Shown: one piece after another, positions 13,931-16,460 of the stretch
Layout of the letters: every line of letters starts with the position of its first letter
Numbering within the stretch: position 1 is the first letter of the stretch
DNA from: Thermovenabulum sp049701175
GTDB lineage: Bacteria > Bacillota > Thermosediminibacteria > Thermosediminibacterales > Thermosediminibacteraceae
Assembly: GCF_049701175.1 (NCBI RefSeq)
Contig: NZ_JBNATW010000041.1
Location: 1-16,460 of the forward strand
Length of the DNA: 16,460 nt
Direction: 5' to 3'
Notes under the pieces: generated by a model
What the model saw: only the letters and a program-made list of their open reading frames with translations
What the model was told of the DNA's origin: nothing
Databases searched by the model: none
Translations under genes and position numbers: made by a program

Positions 13931-13955
13931 TCAAGTCCAAATTTTGTGAAAAATC
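13931..13955 (-). repeat. Probable IS256-family terminal repeat remnant
   Basis: On the minus strand this reads GATTTTTCACAAAATTTGGA then CTTGA. It resembles the ends of IS256-family elements (TTTACACAAAATTTGGACTTGACC type). It lies 103 nt beyond the last recognisable transposase codons and in matching orientation, so it is probably the 3' end of the decayed element. Confidence 0.5.
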
Positions 13956-14057
13956 CCTCTGGTTAGAAAAAGGTTATCTAACACCACGAATTGGTATAAT
14001 TATACCACCTTTAACCCTTTAGAGGTTCAGGACACGCTACCACTGAGCTTTGCACGT

Positions 14058-14320
14058 TCTTGACTCCAAGGGCTTCCGGCATATCCAAGTACTTTTTGCC
14101 AGAAGCCTATTTTTCATCTTGTTCCATTAGTAAGGCTCTGATTAGGGGGATAGCTGATTCCCGGTTAGGGAATATCGTTATACTTTTAACGCCGGCGAAT
14201 TTCTTCGTTTCACCGTTCTAAGCTATTTGTGGTTCTAAGTCTTTTACGATAACGCTCTGCAAGCTCTAATACCGCTATAGCATCTTCAAATCCAGCTTCT
14301 AAAACATCCATAGCCTAAAA
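14058..14320 (-). pseudogene. Remnant of an IS256-family (mutator-type) transposase, C-terminal part
   Basis: The minus strand reads AMDVLEAGFEDAIAVLELAE, RYRKRLRTTNSLER, stop, NEEIRRR, then after a frameshift ITIFPNRESAIPLIRALLME, QDEK, stop, ASGKKYLDM. This is the C-terminal end of mutator transposases, with the RLRTTNxLERxNEEIRRR and IFPN...LIGALLMEQDEKW landmarks. At least two nonsense codons and one frameshift make it inactive, and the catalytic DDE part is missing. A matching terminal repeat lies at 13931-13955. Confidence 0.8.
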
Positions 14321-14401
14321 GCTTACTTCTATGCTCATCTAACACCTGATTTAATAGTATTTTTGCTGTTTTAATATATTAACACAATTATATATACTTA
14401 A

Positions 14402-14857
14402 CTATTGCTCAATTTTTACTAAGTGCTTATTAAGATATTCTATTTGCTCTTTCAAGGGGTTGCCTTTATTAATTATTATATCTTTTGCTAAACTGGGCAA
14501 ATACACATCGCCATTTAAATCTATTTTTATCCCCTTGTAAAATGCCACAAAATACCTAACAGAATCTATATTTAAAGCTGGTTCCGAGGGAGCAGTATTT
14601 AAAGTTTTCACATCTTTACACTTAAAATTTTTTGCTTTTGAAATGTCCAAACCAAACGCTTTTGTTAAATCATCAATAGGTATTTCAAAATATTTGCTAA
14701 CATCACTAAAAGTATATGAGCCTTTTATATCGATTGGGTCATAAATCGGAATTTTTGCTGATTGCGTTTTCCATATTCCCGCAATATTGCTTATACCTAT
14801 TCCAACAAAGACAATAACCAAAATTGAAATGACTAAAAATTTAATGTTTATCCTCAT
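14402..14857 (-). CDS. Small membrane-anchored protein of the NapH-like operon, unknown function
   Basis: A 151-residue protein with an N-terminal signal anchor (INIKFLVISILVIVFVGIGI, about 3-22) and a soluble domain expected outside the membrane. The segment DIKGSYTFSDVSKYFEIPID (about 45-64) with DLTKAFGLDIS after it resembles the motif (G-S-x-T-x-x-E-V-S-x-x-x-x-I-P-x-x-x-L-x-x-x-L-G-L) that follows 4Fe-4S membrane proteins in many anaerobes. I do not know its function; partnership with the polyferredoxin is inferred from position and that motif. The ATG at 14857 follows GGAGAGGG and overlaps the end of the preceding gene by 17 nt, so translation is probably coupled. An upstream in-frame ATG at 14899 adds 14 residues without a good site. 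Confidence 0.65.
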   Translation of the reverse strand: MRINIKFLVISILVIVFVGIGISNIAGIWKTQSAKIPIYDPIDIKGSYTFSDVSKYFEIPIDDLTKAFGLDISKAKNFKCKDVKTLNTAPSEPALNIDSVRYFVAFYKGIKIDLNGDVYLPSLAKDIIINKGNPLKEQIEYLNKHLVKIEQ

Positions 14858-15703
14858 CTTTAATCCCTCTCCTTGTTTCAAAGATGATAGTATTTTCAAC
14901 AGGACAACTAATTTCTGATGAACATTGTAAACATGTTATGCATTGAGGATCATTAATAACCTCTTTACTATACACATCAATATTCATAGGGCAAACACTA
15001 TTGCATTTTTTACATGATATACAATAAGAAGGAATTCTTTTGATTTTAAATATTCTTATTAGATTGAACAACCCGATAAAAGCACCGAGCGGACAAAAAT
15101 ATTTGCAAAAAGGTCTTTCAACAATAAAAGAAAGTATAATTATGACTATGAGAAAAATCAAAGCTTGTATGGCTACTTCACCAGTCCAAAAGGTAAATAA
15201 TGCATGATAAGGATCAATATTTGTAAAAACCAATTTACCTGTTTTAGCTGTTATATATACAACCTATTAAAGTACAATATATCTAAAGTATCTAAAATAT
15301 CTGTCATATTTTGAAGGAATAAATTTATTAAACCTCTTTTTAAAAATTATCTTACCTAACTTACCTATCCATTCTTGCACTGAGCCAAATGGACATATAA
15401 AGCCGCAAAATACCGAACCAAAGAGAATTGACAAAATAATTACAATAGCTAACAACACAAATGACGATTCGTGAATTTTTTGAACAAAACTTCCTTCAGT
15501 TATAAGCTTATAACTGAGACCACATCGCCAAATGGACATAAACTATGTAATGATGCATTAGAGAAAAAAGGTATTTTAACTTCTATTCCTTTTTCGGCCA
15601 GAGAGTGAATTATTGCAGTAATTAGAATAACAGTAAAAAACAATATTTGAGAAAAAAGCCTGAAATATTTATTGATTCCATTTTTAGTTGTAGATCTCTT
15701 CAA
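14841..15703 (-). pseudogene. Broken NapH-like 4Fe-4S membrane protein
   Basis: Three consecutive pieces form one polyferredoxin-type membrane protein. Piece 1 (15703 to about 15514) starts at a TTG with GGGGGA 7 nt upstream and ends CPFGDVVS. Piece 2 (to 15270) resumes one frame over with YKLITEGSFVQKIHESS and carries VFCGFICPFGSVQEW. Piece 3, in the frame of piece 2, carries FCKYFCPLGAF and two Cys clusters, CISCKKCNSVCP and CITCLQCSSEISCP, the second with five rather than three residues before its last cysteine. Breaks are one frameshift near 15514 and a tandem TAA-TAG pair at 15269-15264. Intact homologues have four to five membrane helices, pass electrons from quinol or ferredoxin, and keep both Cys clusters. 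Two independent lesions make sequencing error alone unlikely. Confidence 0.8.
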
Positions 15704-15740
15704 AGTAAATTCCCCCTTCCTTAATAATTCCTTAATAAAA

Positions 15741-15772
15741 GACTTAGCAGGGTATTTTTACCCTGCTAAGTC
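15741..15772 (-). terminator. Terminator or attenuator between DUF2680 gene and NapH-like gene
   Basis: A perfect 14-bp stem, GACTTAGCAGGGTA (15741-15754) and TACCCTGCTAAGTC (15759-15772), with a 4-nt loop. On the minus strand it starts 8 nt after the DUF2680 stop and is followed by TTTTATT. It should end most transcripts there and let some read through into the genes below. Confidence 0.8.
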
Positions 15773-15780
15773 CCAAATAC

Positions 15781-16290
15781 TTATCTACTCATGCCAAAAG
15801 CTCTCATACCTTGTCTTCGTCCAGCACCTATGCCCTTGCCAATACCTTTACCAAATATACCAAATCCAGCTTGAGGTTTATTTGCATAACCCTGACCATT
15901 ACAGCTATCAATTCGTGATTTCATATGTGCCTTTATTGCATCTGCCTGTTCTTTTGTAATGATGCCATCTTTCACTTTTTGGTCTACCAAAGCAGCTTTT
16001 TCTTGGTACACAGCCTCTTTAAATTTTTCAGCTGTCACACCTTTTGATAAGGCTATTTGGTAGAAAGTCTGACCCTGTGATCTTAAGTTTACAACCTCAT
16101 CAACGGTAAGACCTGTAAGCTTGGCCACAATTGATGCCATAAATTGAGCACCATACCCTCTTGCCATTTTCAAAGTCGTAGTAGTGATAGCAGAGGACGA
16201 ATTAGTAGTTGTAGAGGTTGTTGCGGCAAAAACGGCTGAGTTTACTACAAGAACCAGCGCAATAGTTAATAAAGCTATTCCTCTTTTCAT
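15781..16290 (-). CDS. DUF2680-family secreted protein
   Basis: A 169-residue protein with a clear signal peptide (basic MKRG, hydrophobic 5-21, AVFA cleavage near 22), then a Thr/Ser-rich linker (23-45). The DUF2680 body follows (about 48-120: YGAQFMASIVAKLTGLTVDE, QTFYQIALSKGVTAEKFKEA and LVDQKVKDGIITKEQADAIK) and the C-terminus is Gly/Arg-rich. The domain contains two short helical repeats with LTxDEV and ITxEQAD motifs, known from Firmicute exported proteins of unknown role. The start has GGAGGTG 6-7 nt upstream. It is the first gene of the - strand unit, separated from the ferredoxin gene by a hairpin, so it is probably made in excess of the others. Confidence 0.85.
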   Translation of the reverse strand: MKRGIALLTIALVLVVNSAVFAATTSTTTNSSSAITTTTLKMARGYGAQFMASIVAKLTGLTVDEVVNLRSQGQTFYQIALSKGVTAEKFKEAVYQEKAALVDQKVKDGIITKEQADAIKAHMKSRIDSCNGQGYANKPQAGFGIFGKGIGKGIGAGRRQGMRAFGMSR

Positions 16291-16380
16291 TTAGAACACC
16301 TCCATAAAAAATTTTGTTTTACAAGTCTAAATATACAGGGGGTATTTGAAAACTGAATAAAGGAATTGTGTAGTTATTGT

Positions 16381-16397
16381 GAAGAAAAAATTTCTTC
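16381..16397. promoter_or_regulatory. Inverted repeat in the DUF2680 leader
   Basis: GAAGAAA (16381-16387), AAA, TTTCTTC (16391-16397) form a perfect 7-bp inverted repeat just downstream of the predicted promoter. Could be an operator or a leader hairpin. Confidence 0.35.
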
Positions 16398-16405
16398 AAT
16401 CCATT

Positions 16406-16433
16406 ATGATAGTGTAAAATATTTTTAGGTCAA
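16406..16433 (-). promoter_or_regulatory. Predicted promoter of the DUF2680 / NapH-like operon
   Basis: On the minus strand TTGACC (16433-16428) and TATCAT (16411-16406) are spaced by 16 nt; each matches five of six consensus bases. It leaves an untranslated leader of about 110 nt. Confidence 0.45.
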
Positions 16434-16460
16434 AAAGGAGGAAAAAGCAGAAAAAATGTA

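Larger units (their letters stand above)
13820..14400. other. Intergenic region dominated by IS256 debris
   Basis: Beyond the transposase fragment and its end, the only structure I see is a 16-bp perfect palindrome, TGGTATAATTATACCA (13992-14007). No intact gene is present. The region separates convergent transcription of the UPF0173 gene (+) and the membrane-ferredoxin operon (-). Confidence 0.6.

Noticed and set aside
16435..16460. AAGGAGG followed by an ATG at 16456 as the start of a divergent gene
   Set aside because: Spacing of 14 nt is long, only one and a half codons are visible, and no convincing + strand promoter is seen.

Overview
The window looks like part of the chromosome of a low-to-moderate-GC anaerobic, possibly thermophilic Firmicute of the Thermoanaerobacterales / Thermosediminibacterales type. 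This is inferred from the single ribD-ribE-ribBA-ribH operon with strong GGAGG-type ribosome binding sites, a tungstate-binding lipoprotein, an ECF-type membrane component, a DUF2680 protein, and decayed ISLre2, IS21 and IS256 family transposons. No rRNA, tRNA or CRISPR array was seen.

Layout. (1) 79-3601: a complete, tight riboflavin operon on the + strand, clearly richer in G+C than what follows and closed by a hairpin terminator that overlaps the last stop codon. (2) 3613-4158: remnants of insertion sequences, then a promoter and a ModE/TunR-like operator. (3) 4159-5088: tupA, the tungstate-binding lipoprotein, without its permease and ATPase partners, followed by a terminator at 5260-5287. 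(4) 5288-8576: a very AT-rich gene graveyard. It holds one intact gene (a membrane-anchored SurA-N-like protein), two decayed exported-protein genes, an istB remnant, an orphan strong terminator that may end a small RNA, and an rsgA-like scrap. (5) 8577-9240: an intact vapBC-type toxin-antitoxin pair on the - strand with a good promoter. (6) 9303-9800: a 3' gene fragment and a repeat also found near 4000. (7) 9870-12185: a winged-helix regulator with a near-consensus promoter, a truncated PlsC-type acyltransferase and a patatin-like phospholipase. (8) 12485-13819: an ECF-transporter S component and a UPF0173 metallo-hydrolase. (9) 13820-14400: a decayed IS256-family element. (10) 14402-16290 on the - strand: a DUF2680 secreted protein, a broken NapH-like polyferredoxin membrane protein and a small anchored protein, apparently an operon with a terminator or attenuator after its first gene.

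How the genes fit together. The rib genes encode the whole route from GTP and ribulose-5-phosphate to riboflavin except the phosphatase step. Any FMN riboswitch would lie upstream of base 1. tupA probably captures tungstate outside the membrane under metalloregulatory control, with its transporter encoded elsewhere or lost. The regulator/acyltransferase/patatin cluster suggests lipid remodelling, but the acyltransferase lacks the N-terminal part that carries the catalytic HX4D motif. I found no convincing undescribed multi-gene system. The most informative signals are the tupA operator, the orphan terminator, the paired IS-associated repeats and the pattern of broken genes.
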